Shown here: piece after piece, positions 48,259 to 59,929 of the stretch
How the letters are laid out: every line of letters starts with the position of its first letter
Numbering within the stretch: position 1 is the first letter of the stretch
Assembly (NCBI GenBank): GCA_963921795.1
Contig: OY997653.1
Location: forward strand, 28,062,494 to 28,126,493
Source: Nannobrachium achirus
Taxonomy: Eukaryota; Chordata; Actinopteri; Myctophiformes; Myctophidae
Direction: 5' to 3'
Length of the DNA: 64,000 nucleotides
The notes under the pieces: model-generated
What the model was told of the DNA's origin: nothing
The model's database searches: none
What the model saw: the letters and a program-made list of their open reading frames with translations, nothing else
Made by a program: the position numbers and the translations under genes

Positions 48259-48856
48259 CCTATTTAGAACGGGTACACATTATTGTACACATCATTATTT
48301 TATGCTTTAACTATTGAAAAATAGCAGATATACAAGCTCACAGCGCGGCACCGAGTGCCGCGCTGCGAGCTTGTAGATCTGCTATTTTTTGAAAAATCGT
48401 AAAAATTTGAATCTTGACCCGATTCTATAAGTGTCTTTTGAATCCTTCTAAGGGTTTTTGAAAAACCTATGTTTCTATGTCAGCAATCTGGCCAGCCATC
48501 GTCAAAGAAAAGGTCCTTTTCACTTAACTGGAGCTCAGTTAGTCTGTTTTTGAGAGACTACTATGTCAGTGGTTCTCAAACCTTTTCATGTGAAGGACCC
48601 CCACAATGATATGTATTTGGCCACGGACCCCCATCTCAAAATATTTAGTTCCAGGGACCACCCAGAAGCAACATTTGAGTTACAAACGTTCGCTTTGAAA
48701 ATACATATATTCAAAGATCTGCACACATTTTCACGACTTTTTCCAAAAATAGCAGATCTACAAGCTCGCAGCGCGGCACTCGGTGCCGCGCTGTGAGCTT
48801 GTATATCTGCTATTTTTTGATAGTTAAAGCATCCAATAATTTTAGGCCTAAATGGG
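48259..48856. mobile_element. family A element with TTAA ends, best copy
   Basis: TTAA on both sides; ends CCTATTTAGAACGG and TAGGCCTAAATGGG. It has two full hairpins (48318-48387 and 48746-48818) in mirror orientation. The interior contains CAGTGGTTCTCAAACC and GGCCACGGACCCCCATCTC. Confidence 0.85.
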
Positions 48857-49084
48857 TTAAGCGCCGCCTCAGCCTCCCACTGCAGTCTAATTAGATCACA
48901 AAGCTCCGAGTTTCATCTCTTCATCTTAAACCCAGAGCCCCATGTACAGTACTTACAGAACCACATACTTAAGCATTTAGCAGCATTGTAAAACAGGCAG
49001 CGTTAATATTATGTCATGTCTGTGATCAATCAATATTTGACAATATGAGGAAGAGCGCCACGAGAAACACAAACACCACCCAGC

Positions 49085-49270
49085 AAAGCAGTGATAGCTG
49101 AGTGGTTAGTGTCCACACCTAGGACTCCGGAGGTCCCAGAGGTCGCAGGTACGATTCCCCGCTCCAGCTATCACTGCTCCCCTCCCCGCGCGCCTTGTGC
49201 GAAGCACTGGGGGTCAGCTGGGTTAATTTGAATTTCCCTTGTGGGAGGACGTAGGTAAATTCTTCTTTTT
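49085..49270 (+). mobile_element. tRNA-derived SINE-like element
   Basis: An A-box-like TAGCTGAGTGGTTAG and B-box-like GGTACGATTCC, enclosed by a 13-bp inverted repeat GCAGTGATAGCTG/CAGCTATCACTGC that mimics a tRNA acceptor stem. A non-tRNA body with GGGTTAATTTGAATTTCCC follows. Confidence 0.6.
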
Positions 49271-49274
49271 CTTA

Positions 49275-49860
49275 AAGCACGGTCAGGACCTGGATCAATC
49301 AGTGACGTCTTGATTTGGGGCCAGATCAAGTCAAACCATGACTAGTCAGATCTGGCCTATAGAATATGACCTGATTTCAACCAACATAAATCCTGCCCAC
49401 GGGGGTGGCCGCTGGCCTAGTGGTCAAGGCGTATATACCACATACTAGGCTATGATGCCTGCTGGCATCGCCGGTTCGATTCCCGATCTGGACGACCTTT
49501 GCCACATGTCATTCCCCATCTCTCTCCCCATTTCATGTCAGTCTACTGTCCTATCAAATAAAGGCATAAAAAAGCAAAAAAAAAGAAAAAACAAATCTTG
49601 AAAAAAGAAAAAATCCTGCCCACGAAAATGAATGTCCTGGTCCTGGATTAATCAGAGAGGGTCCGATCGAGGCCAGATACATATCATAACTAGTCGGATA
49701 TGTCCTAGAATATAACCTTACATGCTCATATTTCAACTAACATTACAAACAATAACAATAATCCTGTCAAACAAAAAAGTCCATATGATGTCTGGGTAAT
49801 GACGTCAAGCCCATCCCCATATGGGCTGTGATCTGGCCTAGTTCTGAACGTCACCAGAGT
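49275..49860. mobile_element. mariner-like MITE relic split by a SINE
   Basis: AATCAGTGACGTCTTGATTT, CATAACTAGTCGGATATGTC and TAATGACGTCAAGCCCATCC follow the order of the intact element at 60138. The SINE at 49400-49610 interrupts it, and part is repeated on both sides (AATCCTGCCCACG). Confidence 0.6.
49400..49610 (+). mobile_element. tRNA-derived SINE with poly-A tail
   Basis: A-box TGGCCTAGTGGTCAAGG and B-box GGTTCGATTCCC, then the fish-type body CCACATGTCATTCCCC and TGTCCTATCAAATAAAGGC with an A-rich tail. The direct repeat AATCCTGCCCACG on both sides (about 49390 and 49610) is a likely target duplication. Confidence 0.8.
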
Positions 49861-50430
49861 CACCGGAGGACATTATCATAACGTCATTTGGCTTGCAGGG
49901 TAGGCTTAATTTATGGTCTGTTGAAACCAATTTCTTTATACAGTCTATGCTCTTAACCTGCCACTGACAAATCAGTTTCAACTGCGTGTTCAATCATGGT
50001 GGTTGCAATGCTAAGCTTGACTGCAGCCTTCTAAACATAAAGCAATAGCCTAGGCATAGATGCTGGGCTCATGAACTAATTTAACTCGACACACAGCGGT
50101 GAAACAGCTACTTAGCTGATGACAAAAGAGCTTATTTGCTAAATTACCAGTGTATTGCTTTACCTTTAAGCGTACCCTAGACGCCCAAGCTCAGAGTAAT
50201 TCAAGGTCAGGGGTGAGCAGATAAGACGAGGAATGAGCAATTGTTAACAGATATTTAATGGTCTGTGTTTTACACTGATAGTGCGGGAGGAAAACGTGGT
50301 GGAGACTGTAATCCATTCTCCTAAGGCTGACCATTTGTTTTCCTCTTTTGTGATAAATTATACCACTACACTAAAAATGAATTAAAAGAACAAGCCAGGG
50401 GAACGACAAACTTGATCACAGTTTTATACA

Positions 50431-50628
50431 ATGGTATAGGTCAAAGCACACAATCTAATAGGATAACAGGTATGGTATAATGACCGTATACATGGCTGTG
50501 AAGTCTGCCTTTATGTACTGTAGCTCTAAAATGGTTTAGGTCAAAGCACACAATCTAATAGGATAACAGGTGTGGTATAATAACCGTATACCATGGCTGT
50601 GAAGTCTGCCTTTATGCAGCTTGTCAGG
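50431..50628. repeat. 100-bp tandem duplication
   Basis: TAGGTCAAAGCACACAATC occurs at about 50437 and 50537, with matching sequence through GGCTGTGAAGTCTGCC in both units. Confidence 0.9.
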
Positions 50629-50783
50629 GAACAATCTCTATTTCACCTATATAGTCCAATCTGATAACATTTTAGGTGAGAAATGGGCCATGCTTTTGCT
50701 CAATATTGATTCGTTTCACATGTGCAATGGGTAGTTTAAAAGGCTGTTGCAATATCCGGAGGTTTCCATGCGGTTATATAGGG

Positions 50784-51268
50784 AAGTGGTTCTCAACCTG
50801 TGGGTCGGGACCCAAATTATTTTGCGGGGTCCCGAGATGATTAGCTTAATGTGAAACATTGTTTTCTCACTCAACTGTAAACAAACCAACATACAGTTTA
50901 AGTGTATAGATGGTATATGCACATTTTAAAGTGACGATTTAAGGACCTTTTAGTACCTCTAAAATGACAAATTAAACATTGGCCAAGTTGTCAAATATTA
51001 GAGGCAGAAATTGTGAAAATAGCCGATCTACATACTCACAACGCCTTGCAAAGCAAGGCGTTGTGAGCATGTAGATCGGATATTTTCACAATTTCTCCAT
51101 TGCCTCGTGTTGCGAGGCGTTGTGAGCATGTAGATCTGCTATTTTCACAATAGAACCGTGTTATACAAAATGATATGCCTCAACTCTTAGTGCTCGTCAG
51201 GGAGGGGGGTCCCCAGTTCAAATATAATAGTTTTGGGGGTCGCGGCCTGAAAAGGTTGAGTTCCACTG
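50784..51268. mobile_element. family B hAT-like element with hairpin plus extra arm
   Basis: Starts (C)AAGTGGTTCTCAACC and ends AAGGTTGAGTTCCACTG, with a perfect 8-bp duplication ATATAGGG. The hairpin 51010-51092 is full. A second right-hand arm (TGTTGCGAGGCGTTGTGAGC onward) follows at 51109-51152, so three arms are present. Confidence 0.85.
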
Positions 51269-52368
51269 ATATAGGGGATAGTGACCCTGTTATTTGGGCA
51301 GGCATTCAGGGACTACATTCTTATAGAGATTATTCTCATAATAGAAGTGTCAAAAAATGATTGAATTTTTTTTGGGGGGGGGGGGGGAATATATCAGCTT
51401 TTCATGTTTGTGGTAAATTGAATGCACATCCCATCATGTTGGTGATGTAAAACACTGAATGAATTTAAGAAAGGAAGGCGCAAAACTCCCTTTTTCACAG
51501 ATCTTCCTCAGGTTATAAATGTGTCACATTTAAGCAGAAGAATATCCGTAAGGATAGAAATGTGGAGAAATTAAACGTTTTGTACGGGGCATAAGATGTG
51601 AGTTGTGCTAGACTGTAAACAAATATGGACAGTGGAAAGCCATTGGTTTCTATGCAGCGAAAATTACGCTTTTTTTGGCCCTTGGTATCTGTGTCGCCAT
51701 CATTGTTTTAATGGTGCCAGAGGAAGGCTATTGGCTGCCAACGGTCACGTGCAACCGCAGGGATACATGGGACATTGTCTTGAGCTTGCCGAAAATAAAG
51801 CACACAAAGAAGAAGCCTATGATCACAAGCCCCTCCTACAGCATAACCTGCTATAACATCAAATATAACATAAATTGGACCATATTTTCACAAAGCGCAT
51901 ATCATGGTGATTGAAACACGGCTTTAAACTAGCGACAGGAACCATAAAGTATTTATGACAATGTTTATTAAGGTAAGAAAATCAAATTTAAAAGTCCAGG
52001 GGAAATGAATGGAATCCTATGGAGAACATGTTGCTTCTGGTACCGGAACAGCGCAACTAGCGGCCAATCATAGGAACTTTCAGTTCTGTGATTGCCATAT
52101 TTGGTAACCATTTTTAAAAGTTATCAAACATTCGATGTGGTAGTAGCGACGTCACACTGCTTCACGCCGTGGCCGTGCTGATAAAGCACTCCCTCTCATG
52201 CGTTATTGCAGAAAGTTGGATTTTCACGCAATTTTCTTCCTACTGCGTGCCTTCATTTAGAGAAGGAACCAGAGCAGGTCCTGTAACGCATTGACCTTTA
52301 ATCCGCTTTGTCAAATGTCCCTCCCTAGCTCTGTGTTCTGTACCTTCTCATGCACCCCAAACACATAT

Positions 52369-52639
52369 CGTCGTTGTCGGGTGAAAACCTTGTATGTCCA
52401 AAACCGTTCGTTTTGCATTTTCCATTTTAAAAATGATTTAAACTAGTGAAAACAGCCAATCTACAAGCACAAGCACAAGCACAAGCACACAACGCCTCGC
52501 GGTGCGAGACGTTGTGTGCTTGTAGATCTGCTGTTTTCACTACTTTTGTGTGACGGCCTTGTATGATGAAGCAGGGCTTTTGCGAAAGAACATACAAATT
52601 TTAAACTTGGAGAAACGAGGTTTCCACCCGACAACGACG
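52369..52639. mobile_element. family D hairpin MITE
   Basis: Starts CGTCGTTGTCGGGTG and ends CACCCGACAACGACG, with ATAT on both sides. The hairpin is at 52445-52543. The left arm has a slipped CAAGCACAAGCACAAGC expansion. Confidence 0.9.
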
Positions 52640-52887
52640 ATATATTATACATACTCACTCTCTCTCTCTCTCTTTCTCACTCTGGCAGAGAAGTCAGAAG
52701 AACACTGACAGAGCTTACAAAGATTCCAAACCGTTTGCGTTTAGATCGACAGATTGTGTAATCCAATTTATTTTGTAATTTCGTTTTGCCTTGTCACAGC
52801 GCCAAAGCCGCGTCAACATTTATGATGTTAAATAATTTACCATCTCAGAGCCGAAACACTACCGCTAACTTTGTACTACTAAAAAGG

Positions 52888-52974
<87 letters not shown>

Positions 52975-52987
52975 AAGAGAGAGAGAC
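52888..52987. repeat. GA microsatellite
   Basis: About 48 GA units with two breaks. Confidence 0.95.
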
Positions 52988-53217
52988 AGTAAAATCCTCA
53001 GGGTTAATTTATCAATTTGTAACTCGGAGTGTACAGATTTGTACAAACTAGGCCAATACCCATTTGGAACCATGCCGCTGGAAAGGATGCGCGTTGGGAA
53101 CGCATGCCCCTCCAGTTATGCAACACCAGGTGTACCTGTTATACCCCACTCGCACTTGCAGGCATACAATGCAGAGGTTTTGCGCATTTAAGGATAGATA
53201 GATGTAATGTAAAAAAA

Positions 53218-53218
<1 letters not shown>

Positions 53219-53258
<40 letters not shown>
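53219..53258. repeat. TA microsatellite
   Basis: About 19 TA units followed by T-rich sequence. Confidence 0.95.
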
Positions 53259-53265
<7 letters not shown>

Positions 53266-53340
53266 TACCGAATGTAAAGTACTGTTCTTAAGCACAATTT
53301 TGAGATATTTTTGAGCGGTTAACTGCTCCTACAGTACATT

Positions 53341-53550
53341 TGGGCGCGTCATAGCTCAGGGGTAGAGAAACTGTCATTGGAGCACGAAGGGTTCCCGAAG
53401 GTTTTCCTGTTCGAATCCGGGCTCCCCCTGAGTTAAGGTCGAAGTCTCGAAGAGTCCTTGAGCAAGACTCTGAACCCCTGAATGTAATGCACAATCTATG
53501 TAAAGCGCCTTGGCAAAAAGCGCTATATAAATGCACCATTTACCATTTAC
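53341..53550 (+). mobile_element. tRNA-derived SINE with L2-type tail
   Basis: A-box TAGCTCAGGGGTAGAG and B-box GTTCGAATCCGGG, then a body ending TGTAAAGCGCCTTGGC and AAAGCGCTATATAAATGC. This tail is typical of vertebrate SINEs mobilised by L2-clade LINEs. Confidence 0.85.
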
Positions 53551-53937
53551 ATTTGGCTTTGTCTGTATGTGGTCCCTATGTCCGCATGAGTGTCCGTATG
53601 AGCACGAGACTAACGTCACAGAAAGTACGCAGAGACAACTGTTGTCACGGACAGAACAGCCCATACAAGGAGATATGTTGTGTTTGATACCATGCACAAA
53701 AAAGGTGCATTTTTTTTTTTACAATTTTAAATATTCTACCCCACTACATCACAGAGGAACATAATGTACCTCTACTCCACTCCAATTATATGAAAACTTT
53801 AGTTTTAGCTTTAGCTTTACTAAAGATTGTGAAATGTGCACAAATGTAACCAAATGGACGCTCATATCATGTGTCCAGTCGGTTCCGTTTGTACACTCCC
53901 AGAGTTCAACTAACATCACCGAGGATTGGACTGTGTG

Positions 53938-53939
53938 TG

Positions 53940-54014
<75 letters not shown>
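53938..54014. repeat. TG microsatellite
   Basis: About 37 TG units. Confidence 0.95.
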
Positions 54015-54015
<1 letters not shown>

Positions 54016-54149
54016 GCCAGTGTGCCGCAGACGGCCTGTTTGGCCCTATAGGAGCCTGTTGGTAAGGGAGACAGACAGCAGAAGAATGAATTAGATAGTG
54101 GAAAAGGACACATGAAAGGCAGAGGGAAATGGCTGAGAAAAAGGCGCTG

Positions 54150-54286
<137 letters not shown>

Positions 54287-54357
54287 CCAAGAGAGGCCGA
54301 GTCAAACGGAGCGATAGAAGAGAAATGAACGGCTGGAAGGAAGGAGCTATATATGGG

Positions 54358-54896
54358 CAGGGGCGTCACAAGGGGGGTGGAAAGTGGGACTGAGTTACTA
54401 GGGCCCAAGGTGGAGGCAGGGAGGGGCCTTAATTATTTTATGCTTTAGCTATTGAAAAATAGCAGATATACAAGCTCACAGCGCGGCACCGGGTGCCGCG
54501 GCACCGGGTGCCGCGCTGCAAGCTCGTAGATCTGCTATTTTTTGAAAAGTCGTGAAAATGTACACCTGCAAATCATTGAATATGTGTATTTTTAAGCGAA
54601 TATTTTCAACTCAAATTTTGCTTCTGGGTGGTCCCTGGAACTAAATATTTTGAGATGGGGGTCCGTGGGCAAACACATATCATTTTGGGGGTCCTTAACG
54701 TGAAAATGTTTGAGCAGCACTGACATAGAAACATAGGATTTTCAAAAAACCTTAGAAGGATTTGAAATATTCAAAGACTAGCAGATCTACTGCCGCGCTG
54801 TGAGTTTGTATATCTGCTATTTTTCAATAGTTAAAGCACAAAATGTGAGTGAATCCTTGTACCCGGGGCCCAGAATTTGGTGCTACGACACCCCTG
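54358..54896. mobile_element. family A interior in hAT-like ends
   Basis: Starts CAGGGGCGTCACAAGG and ends GTGCTACGACACCCCTG. The left hairpin 54458-54541 has a duplicated tip (GCACCGGGTGCCGCG twice), and the right hairpin is eroded. The flanks do not match. Confidence 0.75.
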
Positions 54897-55375
54897 GCTA
54901 TGAGAGAGAGAAGAGAGAGAGAGAGAGAAATCAAAGCAGGCACAGCTTCATGAAGTAAAACCCAATATCATCGCTGATCAAGCTACTTTGCAGGCACTTT
55001 GTTCCTGTCAGGCTGACAGAGGCCAACCACCACTTAGCCTGCAGCAGCAGCCTCAGGCCGACGCCATGTCGTGGCATCATTTATAAAGGTTCAACGTAGG
55101 GGCTGAAAGGATCGTTCCAATTGATCGATAGATCGTTCCACAGTGCAACCGAGAAGGTTTTAGTTTATTCGTTCAGCGGAAAAACTAAATTACAGAATAG
55201 GATAGAATAGAACATTCTAATATGAAAAAATATATACACATTAATTGCTGCGCATTAATTGTGCTTTAATGAGCGTTTGCCATCATTTTGTACATCATTA
55301 CCTACAATATTTACCATCACTTTACTACCTAAAGGGATAACACAGATTATTAGGACCACAGCCACGTCCCTCTGA

Positions 55376-56400
55376 TTCAGACATAGGCTAACCATAAACA
55401 AACCCAATACATCCATATATAGGCATGTCACTATGACTCAGACATAACCATAAACCAGGGGCGGACTGGCCATCTGGCATACCGGGCATATGCCCGGTGG
55501 GCCGCTAGGTCAGAGGGCTGGTGGGCCGAAAAAAAGAAAGAAAAAAAAACTTTTTTTTTTTTTCAAAAAATATTTTCGGGGAGTAGTGAAAGTTACAGGT
55601 AAGGTGAGTGCGATATGAAACGTAAGCTTAACATAATCACAGTAATCCTTAATCATGTTCAATCATATTCAAGGGCTTTTGGAGACATGAGACAGACACA
55701 GAGCCCTGCAGAGGGGAGGTGATTGTGTCAGACTCTGTGTCCAGCTGGCAGCTGATGCCAATAAGTAGTAACTGCCCCTTGTTAATGGATCAAAGGAAGG
55801 CAATTATCTCTCACTGCACTGTCAACTAGCTGCTACAGATGCATACTTTAAGCAGACTGGTTAATTGGTTCTTAACTTATTTTGTTTCAACTTTAAGGAG
55901 TGCATTTCTCATAATAATAATAATAATAATGGTGGTATAAAAGCAGCAACAACACTAGTTACTAGTGTCAACCTTTTCTCAACCTTTTTTCTGCCAGGGC
56001 ACACATTGCCAAAAGATCCCTGCTTGCTAATGCTAAGTTGTTATTTGCCAATGTCATGTTCATACTCCCCTTGTTGGTGAGAACTGTACGCTAACTTATA
56101 CAATTTATGGATTGTGTAGTTGCCTGTGGGTTGTGTAGTTATCATTTATGTTGTTCTGTAAAAGTTGTGGTATTAAGAGCTTGTGTATTTGTATGTGCCT
56201 CGACCGGATGAGTCGGTAGAGTATCTGCGCGCGCGCTGGTTGTGGGGGCTGGTCTGGGCGAAGATGCCAGGGCTGAATTTTAGTCCCAGTCCGTCCCTGC
56301 CATAAACAAACCTGATACGTCCATGTACAGTATAAGCAAAGCATGTCACTATGACTCAGACATAACCAAACATTATACAGTATGCCCAATTATAGGCATA
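55376..56400. repeat. tandem units of about 77 bp split by a hAT-like element
   Basis: Units with GACTCAGACATAACCATAAAC and ATGTCACTATGACTCAGACA occur before 55456 and after 56299. The insertion separates an older tandem array. Confidence 0.7.
55456..56299. mobile_element. 844-bp hAT-like element, CAGGGGCGGACTGGCC ends
   Basis: Ends CAGGGGCGGACTGGCC and CCCAGTCCGTCCCTG with a perfect 8-bp duplication CCATAAAC. It contains an AAT run near 55911. No transposase reading frame is seen. Confidence 0.88.
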
Positions 56401-56600
56401 CATATGGGAGATTTGCAGACCTTGTTAAAGCCACACAGATATGTGATTCATTTGTATTACGTACATATTCGTGTGCATTCCTCGGACCTGTCTCCATGTA
56501 CCGTAAGTTCCTCGGAATTTGTCTTTGTGTGTGTGTAATGTGTACATATGAGCACGTAGTCTGCATACGTGTGTGTGCACATGTGTGCGACCATGCCTAC

Positions 56601-56838
56601 CTGACCAGTGGCCGGTGGTGGCCCCGGTGCGGTCGGTGCAGGAGTTGCTGACGGGGAGGAAGACGGTCTCCCAGCCCCCGGTGGCGTAGCGCCAGTTGTG
56701 CGACTCCAGGATGAGGGTGCGCCCGGTGCCGTACGCGATCATGAAGCAGTAGACCACGTGGTGCAGCTGGCAGCCGTAGCCGCAGCCCTTGTTGATGTTG
56801 CACACCAGCTTCCGCGCCTTGCTGCAGTCAGCGGGATT
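56601..56838 (-). CDS. fut8: fut8 exon A: start of the GT23 catalytic region
   Basis: This is an internal coding exon of alpha-1,6-fucosyltransferase, the Golgi type II enzyme that adds core fucose from GDP-fucose to the innermost GlcNAc of N-glycans. On the minus strand it is preceded by the acceptor CCAATTCCCAG and followed by the donor CAG|GTAGGC. It enters in phase 0 and leaves after one base of a Gly codon. Its 79 whole codons begin [10 protein letters not shown] and end GATTGHWS, matching human residues 200-278 without gaps. Six cysteines fall at the human positions 204, 212, 218, 222, 230 and 266, which form the disulfides of the fold. The exon is GC-rich at third positions, unlike its AT-rich repeat surroundings. 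The previous exon was not found up to base 64000. A TTAA-flanked MITE begins 39 bases upstream of the splice site. Confidence 0.96.
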
Positions 56839-56880
56839 CTGGGAATTGGAGGAAAGGGAAGGGAAGGACATGGTGGTTAA

Positions 56881-57632
56881 AGAGGTGGTGCCATACTTGA
56901 TGCAGGAAAACACACATGGAGATGACATGTATCTGGTCAAGGTGCTGCTGGCAGCCAGCAAAAAAGCAATAACAAGATTGTGGTATAAAAATGACCCTCC
57001 AACTTGTGAGCAGTGGCTGTGCATTGTGGAGGAATGTAATGGAGAGATTTAGATACAAACTCAGGATACAAGAAGATCTTGAGAAAGGTGAGAAATGGAC
57101 TGAATAAATAACCCAACAGAATGACACCGCGAATGTTTAATATGGACTACAATGTGATGATCAAAATGATGTAAAAATGTTGACCCTGTGAAGATATGTA
57201 CATGTGCAACTGCAAATAAAAATTATGTTTAAAAAGAAAAAGAGGTGGTGCCATAGTTGTGTACTTTTTCTGTTTTGTATGTGTCTATGGAGTTAACATT
57301 ACTCTAATAGATCCCCAGGTGTGGTTATAATGTGCACATTTGCCGTCCCTGTGTATTGTTGGTTACTTCCTGAAAGCTGAAAGCCTCTGAGTCAAAAGGC
57401 CCAACTGAAAAACACTGAGTTAATGGCATCATAAACTCAGCCCCTCCCAGTTTATCATACACTCAACACTGTGGGTGTGGCTAATTTCAGCTGGCACCAC
57501 CCACCTGACAACCAGGCATACTTAATGAACTGGTGGGTGTGGCCACATAAAAACCTACTTTTAACACTTTCTGTACACTTTTTTGGAAAAAAATCTTCCT
57601 CCTAGTATCCTCCTAAATCATGGCACCCATCT
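56881..57632. mobile_element. family H element, TTAA target, split by LINE fragment
   Basis: Lies between TTAA at 56877-56880 and 57633-57636; the left end is AGAGGTGGTGCCATA. The family sequence resumes at 57241 after the LINE piece. Its left TTAA is 39 bases from the fut8 exon A acceptor. Confidence 0.8.
56896..57238 (+). mobile_element. 5'-truncated L1-like LINE 3' end
   Basis: An open frame gives [15 protein letters not shown] followed by [10 protein letters not shown], resembling the C-terminal end of fish L1/Tx1 reverse transcriptase proteins, then TAG and a short 3' region ending in an A-rich tail. It is flanked by a 17-bp target duplication AAAGAGGTGGTGCCATA on both sides, typical of LINE insertion. 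Confidence 0.75.
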
Positions 57633-57699
57633 TTAAGGGGAGAGTGGGGGTTCGGTTTCGGCAGAAGGCGGAAAGTTGAGGCCGTCAACCCGTTTAGGC

Positions 57700-58600
57700 T
57701 AGGGATGTTCCTAGCGACCAATTTCACTGACGTGTACACGACAATTTTGTAAACGAATATTCGACTATTCGAAAATTATTATTATTATTTTTTTTTATTG
57801 TAATTTCACACAGAATTTTTTTATTGTAATTTCACACAGAAAATAGCCAAAACTTAGCACTTCAATCTATTAGGGCAAACCTCGTTTGAAAAAAGTATCA
57901 AGAGTATATAAAAGCCTTTTAAAATGTTATATAATATTGAAATCTTGCTCAAATTAATCAATTACGTCATTGCGTGAATCTAGGTCAGATCAATAATTAG
58001 CGCATCAGTCTCAGCTTGGTCGCTACAACAGCTCTGACTGGAGTCGCTATACTAACTGAGCAACAGCTCTGTTCTCTGCAAAGTTAGCTACATAATGGTT
58101 TTCCATTCTCAGCCTATGTATGATTGATTAAGCATTCTCCTTGGCTTGTTCTCACCCCAAACTATGGATTAATTCATGGACCGGATCACAGATGCAGCGT
58201 GCAGGCTATCCTACTCGAGGTAACGAGTGATTCACATCCAGTATCTTTAAGATACACGTCGCTTAATTGCCATTAATTTACTCGCGCAGCGGACAGCCTG
58301 CTTGGTGTGTGGCTGCATGCAGTGCCATGCACACTCACTGCAGGTCAGCGCGACCAGGGACCACAGCGCCAACAGTCAGACTGTGACACACAGACAGTCA
58401 TGCTTGTTTAATTTGCTTGTTAAAAAGTAACATTTTATTAAGACAAGACAGTAATATGGGCGCAGAATTTAAATGTTTAATAAAGTTAATATCTCAATAA
58501 TTAAAAATATATTTAATAGAATAATCGAATTGTATTTTCAAAACGAATAGTGGTTTACAAACCGTGTAATCGGATAACCGAATACACGCGCACATCCCTA
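57700..58600. mobile_element. 901-bp hAT-like element, TAGGGATG ends
   Basis: Ends TAGGGATGTTCCTAGCG and GCGCACATCCCTA with a perfect 8-bp duplication GTTTAGGC. It is inserted into a family A element that begins CAACCCGTTTAGGC and resumes at GCCCTGG, with an asymmetric hairpin remnant at 58677-58738. Short frames only. Confidence 0.85.
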
Positions 58601-59148
58601 GTTTAGGCCCTGGAAAAGCATCTGTGTCACTTTTTTAGATTTCAACCACTCCGACCGTTATTTCATGCATTGGCTATTCAAAAATAGCAGATAAGATCAT
58701 AGCGCGGCACTATGAGTTTGTAGATCTGCTATTTTTTTTAAATCATGAAAATATGTGCACATTTTGAATATTATTTTTAAAGCGAACATTTGTACAGTAA
58801 CTCAAATCTTTCTTTCTCGGAGTCTCTGGAAAAAAATGCTTTGAGATGGGGGTCCGCGGTCAAATACATATAATTCTAGGGGTCCCTGACGTTAAAAGGT
58901 TTGAGTACCACTGAATTATAGAAACATCTGAAAACGTACGTATTCAGAAAACCATTAGGATTTAGAAGACTCCGATCTATATGGGTTAATGACCATTTTA
59001 TTGTTTGACCTTCCTATTGCCTCTCTGACTGCAAGGCACACTTTGCACAGTAAAACCCTCAGTGTAAACGTAACTCTGAACGTGTACAAATGTAACCGAA
59101 GCTACTGGTCTCTCCTCGATTACCCCCTTTCTCTTTCATGCTCTATCC

Positions 59149-59607
59149 CAGGGGTCTTCAACGTTTTCAGGCCAAGGACCACTTAGCTGAGAGACAGATG
59201 AACCCCCAGATTCCATATAGTTTCATCGTTTGACAGCACAATCTATGTATGTCAGTGTATTTTGGATTCATGTCAATTGGTGTTATCAGATATGTAACCA
59301 CTTGAACCGTCAATACTTAATAAACTTGACCTTTCACTCTGTACTTAGTCTGCTCTTTTTCCCCTCTACACCAAAACTCTTTGCCGAAAATAGCCGATCT
59401 ACAAGCTCACAACGCCTCGCAGCGCGAGGCATTGTGAGCTTGTAGATCTGCTATTGTGGGCTAAAGTTCTCAGAATATGGACATTAGGGTTCAAGTGGTT
59501 TAAAAAAGGAGAAAAAAGTTTATGTCACACAAAGATTTGAAGGACCCCTGTAGTAACTCTGAGGACCCCCTAGGGGTCCCGGACACCCTGTTGAATGAAG
59601 ACCCCTG
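59149..59607. mobile_element. family C element with hairpin
   Basis: Starts CAGGGGTCTTCAACG and ends GAATGAAGACCCCTG. The hairpin 59383-59458 has one arm less conserved. The flanks do not match clearly. Confidence 0.75.
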
Positions 59608-59929
59608 CTACCTGATTCCCCTCCGCGTCTCTCACGCGTCATAAATGTGCGTAACACACAGAAGCGTCACACAGATGGAGAGGGAGGGCGTATAATGCTG
59701 CATGGAAGACGGGAGGAAAAGGATAGGGAGTTTTTCTTCCTTTTAAAAAAACAACAATAACAAAGAGACAGAGTGGAAGCCAGCAGAGTGAGTCACGCTG
59801 CGTTCTCAATGAGACGCGGATGAGAGCGAGCGTTTGCGCTGCCGTGAGCCTCCAACGCACATCAGCTCTGGTGCCAACTCATCTTCCTAAACAGCAATTA
59901 CTGGCTGATGGGAGTGTTTTCCTCATTAG

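Noticed and set aside
49085..49480. Functional tRNA genes
   Set aside because: A- and B-boxes are present but anticodon arms and 3' ends do not form proper tRNAs, and SINE bodies follow.
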